Source of the DNA: Coprinopsis marcescibilis
Lineage: Eukaryota > Basidiomycota > Agaricomycetes > Agaricales > Psathyrellaceae
NCBI GenBank assembly: GCA_004369085.1
Contig: ML210547.1
Span: 1 to 17,222 of the forward strand
DNA length: 17,222 nucleotides
Reading direction: 5' to 3'
Below, in pieces: positions 7,451 to 17,222 of this stretch. The first letter of the stretch is position 1. Every line of letters starts with the position of its first letter. The position numbers and the translations under genes are program-made. A model generated the notes under the pieces. It was not told the origin of the DNA, searched no databases, and saw only the letters and a list, made by a program, of their open reading frames with translations.

Positions 7451-10400
7451 GACCGTTTGGCGGGGATATTACGCAGAGTTGAATGCCGAATTGCAGACGG
7501 GAGCGGGGGCGTGGATGGTGGATTATAGGGGCGAGCCGCTGGATCAGGCTGTTCGATTGGCAGCGTTGGATCTGTTGATCAAGGGTACGGATAGAAGTGG
7601 GTCGTTCCCTAACACCGGACATTGGCTCTTATTCGGCAACAGTCATCAAAACGTTCAGGACCCTAACGCGCTCAACTCGCGTCGCACCTCAATCCATGTG
7701 TTGCTGGAACTCGTCAACGACGGTGTACCCCGATTCAAGGAACGCAAGGCTCGCGACTCCCGCCAGATGCAAGTTCCTCCGCTCTATATCATCGCCCCTG
7801 TGCTTGCAGAGAGGTGCTACAGGGTCATTTACCAGCTCTGCACCCATCCCAGGACGTCCGAGTTTGTGACACGGTACTTGCGTACAAGAGAGGATTTCTT
7901 TGCGCGACAGATCTCGAGTATACCTGCCCAAGCTCCCGAGTGCCGACAGACTCCGCCGATTCAGGTTGCCTATGGGGATGGATTGGGTGTGATTACCACT
8001 GTGGAGGCGTTGAGGGCGTTCTTGCGGCTTAGGTCGTACATATTTGACCTGGTTGCCTTTGAACTCCGTATCCTCACTGGAAAGGGACATCACAAAGGTG
8101 TTACCGAGTTGCTGGAGATTCTTTTCAGGACAGATGTGGATTACAAGGAGGAGCACGATTTCCCTGCGTTCCGCAAAGTCAATCAAATATGCGGATTGTT
8201 GACTTTTTCCAGTCATTGGTGTTCGAATGGGCGGATAGTTTGCAGGTGGAGCCGATGAATATACAGTACCTCGACCGGATCAATCTTCAAGCGTCTGTCA
8301 AGAAGGATACCAATGGGTACGAGGTTGTTGACCGGCCGACGTTATTGGGGATGCTTGCTTCAGCCAAACAGCAACTGTTGGCGCAGGGTGTGGTTGCGCC
8401 ATCGACTTTATCCACATCATTCTCATCTCGAAGGATCTGGCACTTGGACCTGAAGAACCCACCGACCTTTCGGCTCTCGAATTTTCGTCATGGTTTTCTG
8501 CAAGCCCTGATGGCTCCAAGAGGTCTCTCGTTGTCAGCCAGACCGGCGGATCGTCAATCGACAGTCTGTCCTTAAGCCTGATCCTGGTATGTGTTTTCGT
8601 ACAGTCTGTTAGGAGGGCTTTGTTTCTGATCCCTGATTTTTCCGTTTCCAGACGACTTGAACCCGCTGTATGTCTATGAGGCCAAGCTCTCGTTGTTCAT
8701 TCGGATAGCACAGACCTGGTTGGGAGCGGAGAGGCTTTTGGAGGCGCAGTTGATCCCGACGCTTGCGCGGTGTGCTTATTTGGACACAATGCCCGAAGCT
8801 GACCAGGCCTTCATGGGTATGTTCTGTTTACAATTGTCAATGATTTCCCATTAGCGACACCACTGGACAATGATTCGTTTCTTCCATCAGCGATCCAACG
8901 ATATCACCAGCTGTTTACTCCTGCTGTCCAGGTCGTGAATGGGATCGTTGCAATTTTGGGTAACAAGCATGCCACCGCTTCTAGCCAGGTACTTGGCTAA
9001 ATTTCAGTTTTTTTGTTGGTGCTGACAGACGATTTGATGCGCTGTTCAGGCATTAGAATTCCTCTCCAATCATTCGTCGACCATTTCCATTCTGCTCAAG
9101 ACCGAACCCGGATACGTGACGTTGGCAATCCTTGAGGAGACCTACCTTGTGGTTACGCTGTCCTCCATTGTGCTGCCGGCTGTTCCCAGAACTGAGCTTG
9201 TACTTAAGTTTCTTTGACCATTCGGAGTAGCAACGACAGTGGCTGATGGATGGCATCTAGTTGTCAACTAACTCAGGCTTTGGGGTGATCCACTCTGCGA
9301 TTCTGAGCTTGTCAACGCGCTGCTTGGGACTGGGCAAGGCGTTTGATAGGGTCATTCCTCAAAGTGACGCGGAAGTGCAGGCAAGCAACATCTACGCTTT
9401 TGGTGAGCACCTTCAAACTCGAACGTTCGATGGATACTGACACATCGTATTGCATAATTAGGCCATGTCGGGGGCTTTTCGCAAGTTTAATGTGATGGTC
9501 CAAACGAAGGAGAGGTTGTTGCGCAAGAGTGTGATTTCGTATTTATATTGGATCAGCTAGTGAATTCACTGGTACTTATCTTTATAGTCTTGATGCAGGC
9601 CTTGCTCTAACAATTTTTGCAGAGCCTGCGATCAACTTGGTGTTGTCCCCGATCACCATCACCCCCAAACGAGAAGAGAATGGAACATCTCATTTTTCAG
9701 GTCCGTTGGTTATTCTTCCTTCGGGGGCGCATTATTCTGATAGATATATTATTTAGCGACTGTACCCACTGTTGGGGATGCATTGGCCGCACTGGATGAT
9801 CTAACGAGCGACCTCGGAGAGGTGCTGAAGCAAATTTCAAACCTAGGAGCTGAATTGGCCAATAAGCATCAAATCGGAACCAATGATATGCAAGAGGTAA
9901 GCTTTGAAACCGCTACCGTCATGGGCAGTATGCTAAACTGTATGTTTATTTGCAGATCCTCCGCGACTATGACCGATCGTTGTTGCAAGAACTGGAAATC
10001 GAGCAGACCCGGTCGCTCGTATACCGCGAGGTTGTGGGGATCAGGGCCAAGGTGCAGAGTGAGGCCAAGGTTGTTCTAAGTTCGTGATCTCTACCCCTAC
10101 TTCCGAGAAGTTCACTGAAAATACCTTGCAGATTCGATTGAAATGCTTCTACTCTTAATTTAGCGTCACCTGGAGCACTACGCCGAGCCACGCAATATGA
10201 ATATGCCACCGACCAAGGCCTCCGTCGCAAACGCGATGCGACTCTTACAGACTGGGATCCATCTGCGTTTAGGAACGAAGCTGCGGCCAAATTGGCACCG
10301 GTGTTGAACAAGTTGAATAGCGTGGAGTTGGTGGGTATTTTCTTCGTTGCCCATAGGTCTGAGGTGTGATCGGATGGACTCTGGTACTGATCTCTCTTTC

Positions 10401-10525
10401 ATCATGTCCAGGCTTCCGGCAAAGAATGGCAAGATACCAAGGGCTATATCGAGATTATGTGTAGGCGGCTGAAAGACAGTGATGGACTGTTGACTGAGGA
10501 TGATATGGCAGGGTCGTCACCCTAA
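7451..10525 (+). pseudogene. NUP192: Nup192/Nup205 inner-ring nucleoporin, 5'-truncated with frameshifts
   Basis: Nup192/Nup205 is a large solenoid scaffold of the nuclear-pore inner ring; only its C-terminal part is here. Exons: 7451-8586, 8652-8816, 8855-8988, 9050-9199, 9261-9402, 9462-9571, 9623-9700, 9757-9896, 9956-10079, 10132-10330 and 10412-10525, stop TAA 10523-10525. Landmarks: AELNAELQTGAGAWMVDYRG; NSRRTSIHVLLELVNDGVPR; LAERCYRVIYQLCTHPRTSE; RYLRTREDFFARQ; FLRLRSYIFDLVAFELRILT; MRIVDFFQSLVFEWADSL; NPLYVYEAKLSLFIRIAQ; ALEFLSNHSSTISILLK; PITITPKREE; YIEIMCRRLKDSDG. Damage: 1-nt slips near 8180, in the five-G run at 9470-9474, near 9548 and near 10250; TAG at 10161-10163 where the family has Trp; and a stretch (about 8395-8570) that does not fit while roughly 300 expected residues are missing. 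More than half of a normal ~2,000-residue protein is absent upstream. Almost certainly non-functional unless many indels are sequencing errors. Confidence 0.85.
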
Positions 10526-11232
10526 TTGAGAAAGTTCAGGTTTTGAACCCTTTCAAAAGCCGGTGCCATAAAATGGGCCTCGAATATTCAGGAGAGTTTT
10601 CTCTTTTCCTTCCTTTACATATCAGCATTGCTGATTACGCTTTTGTTGTCGAATACGATTCCCTCGTTGCATATTTGTGATAATATTTTCATGCTGTTTT
10701 CTTGTGTTGTATGCACTGTGCGCATTGGCGTTGCACAGACTTCATAATAAAGACATTGCATTTGCGATTCACAAAAAAATGTTTGATAAATGACGCTTTG
10801 GTCCCCAAAAATTCAAATCAACTACGATGATTTTTAATCTCAACCCCTCAAGGCCTCACCTGGAATCAAAGTTCGCTGCACTTACACCTACTCTCGACCT
10901 CGAAGTCTGAACAATAGTATACATGGTCTAAATGCAGCACATCGAGCTCGCAGCCTCGCACCTATCGCACCCCTCGCGATTCGCCTGGCGCAAGTCCATG
11001 TTCGACATCCGACACCAAGTTCCATCAAAATCTATCCGAGGCCACTGTATGGATTGACGGAGACGCGAAGTCACGAATGTCTGTAGCAACTTTTCCAAGC
11101 GCTCTTATCCTTTTGGAAACGCCCATTCAACTTCCAGAATTGAGGCTGTCATGATGCAAATCACCGCGTGCTGGCAGTTGTCACATTATAGATGAGAACA
11201 TTTACAACTCATCTCTTTCATCCTACGCTTAA
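10526..11232. other. Spacer between Nup192 fragment and sacsin-like gene
   Basis: No open frame with a recognised motif. The left part (to about 10770) looks like the 3' untranslated region of the nucleoporin, with a polyadenylation signal. The right part (about 10780-11232) should carry the sacsin-like promoter and 5' untranslated region. A pyrimidine-rich ACTCATCTCTTTCATCC run lies just before the start codon. No clear TATA box was seen. Confidence 0.6.
10746..10751 (+). terminator. Polyadenylation signal candidate AATAAA
   Basis: A perfect AATAAA lies 221 bp after the Nup192 stop codon, in an AT-rich T-run context, with CACAAAAAAATG about 20 bp downstream. Position and context fit the 3' end of the nucleoporin transcript. 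A single hexamer is weak evidence alone. Confidence 0.5.
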
Positions 11233-14200
11233 ATGGTCTCGAAAGTCGTGGTGAGTACCGAAGGCCCGTGTCCAGTTGATTTGCATTAATAACGAATGTC
11301 TTGTAGTGGGCAAGGGGTGAAGAAAGGGTAGAAGTCAATCAGCGCGCCCTTATCGACAAGGTTCTCGCAAGATATTCGGGAGAGTTCACAGTATTCAGGG
11401 AACTTCTGCAAAATTCGGACGATGCACGAGCTAAGGCCGTACAAATACACTTCCTGACGCAGCTTGAAGAAAAATCGACAGATTTGGATGCCGATTTGAA
11501 GGATCTAAAGAAGATTATTGTGCGATTTACCTCAGGTTAGATCATAAACCGCATTGCAAACAATTATCATAGATCAGTCGCTGGAAATTTCAGAATAATG
11601 GGGAAGTGTTCCGCGAGGAGGGTTGGGCGCGGTTGAAGAAGATCGGTGGGATGTTCAAATGATCCTTATTCCTTCAGTTCAACTGACGTTCTCTCTAGCT
11701 GAAGGCAATCCAGACGAAGGAAAGATTGGGGCATTTGGCGTCGGTACGCACCATGCTCTACATGTACTCTTTTCAATTAACGCCCTGCAGGATTCTATAG
11801 TGTCTTCTCCGTGACCGAAGAACCAATTGTCACCTCGGGAGGTCTGCATTTCTGACGATGAAAGCTGATGTTTGTATTGACGATAAAGTTTCCCAGGAAG
11901 CTGTATGAAATTCTTTTGGAAAGACAATAAAGATCAGGTATGTTTCGATTTTTGCAGTTACCTTTTCTTGCTTACTGGCTGTACATTAGCTCTGCGTGGT
12001 CAGGGGAAGCTTTCCCAAAGGTTCGTCCGAGGAAAAATCAGAATGGACGACGTTCGACATGCCCCTGCGAGAACCAGCCGCGATACCTTCACCATTCAAT
12101 TTGATCCGGTTTTTATCCTCCTCCATCACGTTCATGACTTCCCTACTCAAAGTCACTGTATTTCTTGACAACAAGCCCCTCGCAAATCTGGAGAGGGCTA
12201 TCGGGGGCTCCGAAAATGTAAAAATTCCAAAGAGTCTAACTACAAGCTTACGAACACCGCAAAGTACGATGCATATCATGAGAGTACAATCTACAAGTAA
12301 GTCGAGGTTCTCCCTCCTGTGTGTGGGATACTTATAATGTTTAGGTCTTAATATCCGTGCTGAAGTCATGAAATGGGTATATCTGTCGGGATCGGAGAAG
12401 AAACGTCCGATCCTGGATAAGGTGCAGGACCTGGTCTCCCGAAATCTATTCTCAGGAAGGTCCAAACCTAGTCGCACCTCCACATCTGCCACAACCTGTA
12501 CACCAAAGGATCTTCCAGACTTGAACACCACTTCCATCTCTTTGAGAATATATTCCGCCAACATCGAAGTCAAATTGAACGATGGAAAGTTGAAGGAAGG
12601 ATTGCTTCGAGCCATGAAGAAGAAGCCACCGTCGAATATGCAATACCAATTGATATATGTGAGTGTTTCCAGTTTCCTCTTCAATCGAGTGTTGAACAAT
12701 AACAATATCCAGACGGGACCTTCAGAGTACGAAGCCAGCGTTATCGATGATCTGAACTACCCAGAATCTACGGGAAGCGTTTTTCAAGGTTTGCGAGCGG
12801 ATCTAGACGGGTACGAAACCAACGTCATATATCTTCAAACCTTTATAAAGTTGAGATTTCATAGGAAGGGGTTGGCTCGAGTATTCATCGTAAATGACCT
12901 CACGAGTAACCTTCGTCATTACTGCACCTCTCACACAGAACTCTAGGGCCATTCAACAGGGCAGACAACAGGAATGGGTGGCCACATGTCTGCTCGGTTT
13001 ATCCCAACTGTCGAACGCGAGGCGATAGACTTGATGTGAGTCCCTCGTTTATGTGTCCTGTCAAATCCTGAAACTGACCAGCAACTATACCTTAGGGATC
13101 CAAATGTTTCAGGTACGTTAACGTTAGGCATATATGTAAGATGTGCTGCCAGACCCCTGATGTTCTGCCAATACATGCAGTGTGGAACAAGGAGCTACTG
13201 GCCGTTGGGGGCGTTCTATCCCGTGTGGTCTACGAATCAGAAATGGAAAAAATCCAGAAGGCTTGGGAGGCGAGCCAGTCAGAAGGGGCCGACTCAATAC
13301 CAGCAACGCGATCCTTGAGATCGTTAATGCAACACGCAATCCACCTGCTGAAATTCTTCGCCTTTCACCGGTCCACTCCTTCGGAGGAAGTGTCTCAATG
13401 TCTCGAAAAACACTTCTTCGCAAATCCACGCGAGTTCTCCATGATGTCCTCGAAGGGCATAAAACCCTGCTCAGAGATTCGACTTCCAGGTCCCTTTGTC
13501 TCTGATTTCTTGAAGGACTTGCCCTTCCTCCCTGACGACATCCTCAAGGGCTTCGAGCAGATCTTGAAAGCTATGGAAGATACTGAGATCCTCACACCTG
13601 TCAAGTTCAGCGACGTCCTCGGCGAACTGAAATCCCGACCTCTTCGGATGAATGAAATGGTTTCATGTTTAAAATGGTGGGAGGATAATACAAAAGAGGG
13701 GAAGGCTTCACAGGATGAAATACGGGAGTACGGGCAGGAACTCGTGTCCGCAGCTGAAGTTGATGTTGGAAGGGGGAAGCGCCTTCGACTGTCATCCATT
13801 CAAACCTTTGTGGGACTGCTGCTGGAAATACCTACCGATGGACCGCTGCCTGCCCATGTTCTTCCTCCTCGCATCAGCAAAGAATTCGACCCAGATACAC
13901 TTTGCCATACCTTCGGCTGGACAGAGCTTACCCTTCAGCAATGGTTGGATCACTTTTGCGGCTTAATTGGTAAACCCGGGATGGAGATGTTTGACCTGAC
14001 TATTTCCCTCGTATGGGCAGAACGTGTCCTTCTGGTACTCGGGCGCGCGTGGCCAGACATGTGTGAGCAGATCAAGAAAAGTGTCCTTGACCGCCTCAAG
14101 GGGATTGCCTGTATTCCGACAAGAAGTGGCATCAAGAAACCCACAGAAGCATATTTACCCAACGACGATGTCATGAGCATGTTTCCTGACTTGCCCATCT

Positions 14201-17200
14201 CATTCATGCCATCAGGGAACCCGATAGGCAAAGGGCTACGTAATCTAATGGAGACCTTAGGAGTCAAGAAGCGCGTAGAGATCCAAGTCATCATAAACAG
14301 GTATTTGCGTCGACGGACAAACATCTGACATCTGCGCAACTACTAACTATTGGTAGGATGTCGGAAACGCACGGCTGGAATACCACGAGCCTCATCGAAT
14401 ATCTCGTGTCCATCCGTTCGACTTTGACTGAAGAAGATATGAAGGCGTTGAGAGAACTCAAAGCGTTCCCTCGGGACACTCGAAATTCAGGGCGGCCTGA
14501 GTCCGGATTTGCTCGATACTGCGCCATGGAGTTGTACGAACCGACGGCCGTTTTCCGTGAGCTAGGGTTACCCATTCTACACTGGGACGATGATGTCGAA
14601 TGGCAACGGGAATGTGACGAAGGTAAACTTCGTAGCTTGCCCTCAAGTAGATGCTCACCGTTTGTTATAATCACAGCTCGATTCCTTAATTCAATAGGGC
14701 TCCAGCCTGCGCCCGAGCTGTCTATATTGATGCAACTTTGCGCATCAAAAGATTTCCGCGTCAGTTCTTCTATCAACTAACGATGTCCATTCTAACAACC
14801 TTCAAGGTCCATACCACCGCACTGAGGTACCTTTTAGATAATATGGGTGGAGCGTACAAGCATTATTCTGCTCGCGATTTCTCCTCTTGTGCCTACCTCC
14901 CTGCGATGCTTGGGTCAGAAAAGGTGCTTGGAACACCGCAAGAGGTATGCATGCTCTTATTAGTTAGATGCTCAGAGGTGTTATTTACCTGTCATTTGCC
15001 TCAGGTGGTTAATGGGCGACAATGGATGGAGCTTGGTTTCCCATTACTCCACCCTGAATATCAGCGATTCTCAGTGGTACTGCAGGTCGAAGAACATCCA
15101 TCTACCGACCAGCTTGTCTCACTTCTTTTAAAGAAGCCCCCGAAAACCCACCAAGAGGCGATGAAGGTGTTTTCGGCCATGTCCGTTCGAATAAGTGGTA
15201 AGCTGCTTGATGTAGTTCCCGCGCTGCTTCGATGATTGATCATCATGCATAGACTTCAACGCAGCTCAACGTCAGAAGCTCTCGACAGCCCGGATGGTCC
15301 CAGTAGAGAATGCCGAAGATTGTGCAGATCCCACATTCGTCTTCCGTTCACCTTCGCAATGCTACTTGCACTCCAAGACTCATGCGATATATCTCAAATT
15401 ATTCCATTTTGTGGATTTCGGACAAACGGCAAACGGCTTTCTGGAAGTTTGTGGCGCTAAAAGACATCCAAACATTGTAGAAATTGGGACCATTCTACTC
15501 AAGGATCCCCGAAGGTTCTTCGACAATTGCGAAGGGCCGCAACAGTCAGTCATCTCCCCGCTTTGATTCCAGCAACGCGCTGATATGCTTCTAGTTACAT
15601 GACTGAGCTCCACACAATCGCAAGGCATATCGATTCGTTTTCAGAAGAAACGGTGTCACGAATGAAGCGCTCTCCCATGCTGTTGGCAAAGCAACGCAAA
15701 GCAATCGCCACTGGCGGTACCGGGAACCTTCCTACAGGCAAATGGGACTTGGCGCTCGACCTCAAGCGTGCTTGCGAAATCGCCATCGTTGATGATACTG
15801 TTCTATACGAACAATTTGGAGAGTTGGTCTCTGCTGCACCACAGGACGATGTTATTGAAGGTGCGTTGTTATTTCTTTCGCTGCTTATGCTACTAATTCT
15901 CTAACCATCGTCAGGGTTCTACTTTCGGCTCGGCTCCAAACCATTGTCTAGTTTGGTCAAGGAGGAGTATATCGAATCTCCCGAGGTTCATAATGCTAGG
16001 GCTGCCAACAACTTGCAGGAGCTAGTTCTGGAAAGGTTGCCACTTTTTCTCAGCGAGCGCACTGATCATGCTACTCGGATTAAGATAATGTCCTGGTTCT
16101 CCTCCGGCAACTTCAAAGTACGCAGCTTCAAAACCCTGAAAATCAGGAAATCCTTAATTTGCCTTCCTTCCGACCACTGGAAGCCGAGCGAAGTATCAGC
16201 ACTTGCCAGAAAAGCGCCGGGTGGAGGACCAATCGAGTTATGGATCTCAGTAGGCCTTGAACTGGACTATTACGAGTATGTCAACAACCTGGAATTCGCT
16301 GAACGGTCATGTGCACGATACTAACTGAGTGGCTTCTGGCTCAGGGTTGCGTTAGCGTTGAATAAGCTCATCTTCAATGCTGCAAAGGCCAATGATGTCT
16401 TGTTGCTGACGACAATACTCTCAACGGATCTTGGGCTGCTTAAGAGACGTGGTTATAACGGTGAGAGACATTTTCTTAGGTTGACTGCACGTACTAATTG
16501 AAATATGGTTCTTAGTTGACAGAATTCTGAAAAGACAGGTCGTAGAGGAACTTGGCGAAGTAGTCCCCCGCTTGTACCCATCCCATACATCAGTTTCGGG
16601 TACCTTGGCTGCTCCAGCCCCAAGGGTGCCGACTGTACCCGATGTGCCTCCGAACCAGACTCCCCAGAACCCCAGTACTGCAGATGTCCCTCTTCTCGAC
16701 AACCCACAACTGTTCTTACAGCCGGCTACACGTCCAAGCACGCCATTGAACACTTCGTCGCTTGAGGGAAAGCTGAAAAATATTCAACATACACTCCAGA
16801 GGGTCTTTGTAGGTACCAGGCCCAGACCCCAGGTCGTCAGTGAAGCAAGCAAGACGCATGAGATCAAATACTCTCTCGATAGGAGCACTTGTTGCCTGGT
16901 GAACTACGAGGAATGCTTTACTCTCCTTGGTTAGTAAAATATTTGCAACAGTCGCCCCACCCCCATCTGACATGCGAGCGTCTTAGGGTCAAAGGAGAAC
17001 GTCGGGTCAGGGATTTTTGTCTCTCGCGGTTAGTCAACCCGCAAATGGATACTAACATCTACTTTATCTAAAAGATGTCCTTCTCAGAGATACCCACCGC
17101 GGACATTCAAGAGTTCCTTCGATGCAAACGGGAGCCGTTGGAAAGATTCTTAGACGTTCTTCTGCCGCTTTGCGAACTCTTCAAGATACCTGCACAAGCG

Positions 17201-17222
17201 CTGCACGTCTTTTACATGGACC
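11233..17222 (+). CDS. Sacsin-like GHKL ATPase (DUF3684-type) multidomain protein, 5' and central exons
   Basis: Start ATG 11233. Exons: 11233-11250, 11307-11535 (end uncertain), 11594-11645, 11699-11743, 11791-11841, 11897-11937, 11990-12296, 12345-12658, 12713-12810, 12865-12889, 12947-13035, 13096-13112, 13181-14300, 14357-14622, 14677-14759, 14807-14944, 15005-15197, 15253-15544, 15595-15860, 15915-16275, 16345-16460, 16516-16929, 16987-17028, 17088 onward; it ends at 1-810. Total about 1,700 residues, the usual family size. The N-terminal GHKL (Hsp90/sacsin-type) ATPase shows VFRELLQNSDDA (N-box), NNGEVFREEGW (G1 box) and KIGAFGVGFYSVFSV (G2 box). Then come GSVFQGLRADLDGKG and TTGMGGHMSARFIPTVERE, a long helical middle (FGWTELTLQQWLDHF, SLVWAERVLLVLGRAWP), KLFHFVDFGQTANGFLEVCG, a Pro/Thr-rich linker (about 16560-16750) and the HEIAH domain. 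A chaperone- or stress-type ATPase role is inferred from sacsin; the function in fungi is not known to me. Splicing keeps the frame everywhere except exon 2/3, where a 1-nt discrepancy needs an alternative donor or a sequence error. Confidence 0.88.
17001..17222 (+). repeat. Right copy of the 222-bp direct terminal repeat
   Basis: Identical to bases 1-222 with no mismatch. It continues the sacsin-like exon 16987-17028, intron 17029-17087 and exon from 17088. The next exons needed to finish that gene are exactly those found after 222, which supports joining the two ends. Confidence 0.98.

Noticed and set aside
8172..8215. A very short intron (about 35 bp, GTCAAT...TTCCAG) explaining the frame change in Nup192
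   Set aside because: It would delete the strongly family-like MRIVDFFQSL sequence and is shorter than any other intron here; a 1-nt slip is simpler.
7689..8216. 175-residue minus-strand frame
   Set aside because: It is antisense to the well-supported Nup192 exon and has no family motif.
11986..12705. 239-residue minus-strand frame
   Set aside because: It is antisense to sacsin-like exons 7 and 8, which have conserved sequence and correct splice phases.
1..17222. A circular virus or plasmid, suggested by the direct terminal repeat
   Set aside because: All recognisable genes are spliced fungal nuclear genes. There is no capsid, polymerase, replication initiator, partition or mobilisation gene.

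Overview
The window reads as nuclear DNA of a filamentous basidiomycete fungus, most likely an Agaricomycete. The genes are cut by many short introns (mostly 45-75 bp, GT..AG, CTNAC/CTAAC-like branch sites) and the encoded proteins are eukaryotic. I had no database access: family names come from motif recognition, and exon boundaries were derived by hand from splice signals and reading frame.

Layout. (i) Bases 1-222 and 17001-17222 are identical, so the sequence repeats with a period of exactly 17,000 bp. (ii) A large fungal sacsin-like GHKL-ATPase gene (DUF3684-type, about 1,700 residues) starts at 11233, runs off the right end, and its last exons lie at 1-810. The frame and splicing work only if the right end joins the left copy, so the unit behaves as a circle or as one unit of a head-to-tail tandem array. 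(iii) 811-1463 has no recognisable gene. (iv) 1464-3269 (minus) is a decayed-looking gene with a coiled-coil region, preceded by a P-loop fragment. (v) 3632-3823 is a 27-bp minisatellite in a gene-poor stretch running to about 5100. (vi) 5122-5771 (minus) is a second coiled-coil-type reading frame with an internal stop. (vii) 6241-7449 (minus) is an otubain (OTU deubiquitinase, peptidase C65) with recognisable catalytic motifs, a GC-AG intron and two apparent 1-nt frameshifts. (viii) 7451-10525 (plus) is the C-terminal part of the inner-ring nucleoporin Nup192/Nup205, with several 1-nt frameshifts, a nonsense codon and an apparent internal deletion. Otubain and Nup192 meet head to head with both 5' ends missing or minimal, as expected of a rearrangement breakpoint.

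The genes do not form a pathway. The pattern is one nearly intact large gene among truncated or decaying fragments of unrelated genes, on a unit that closes on itself. Explanations include a tandem segmental duplication, an extrachromosomal circle, a gene-capturing mobile element, or an assembly artefact with unpolished indels. No transposase, Rep/helicase, viral or prokaryotic gene was seen.
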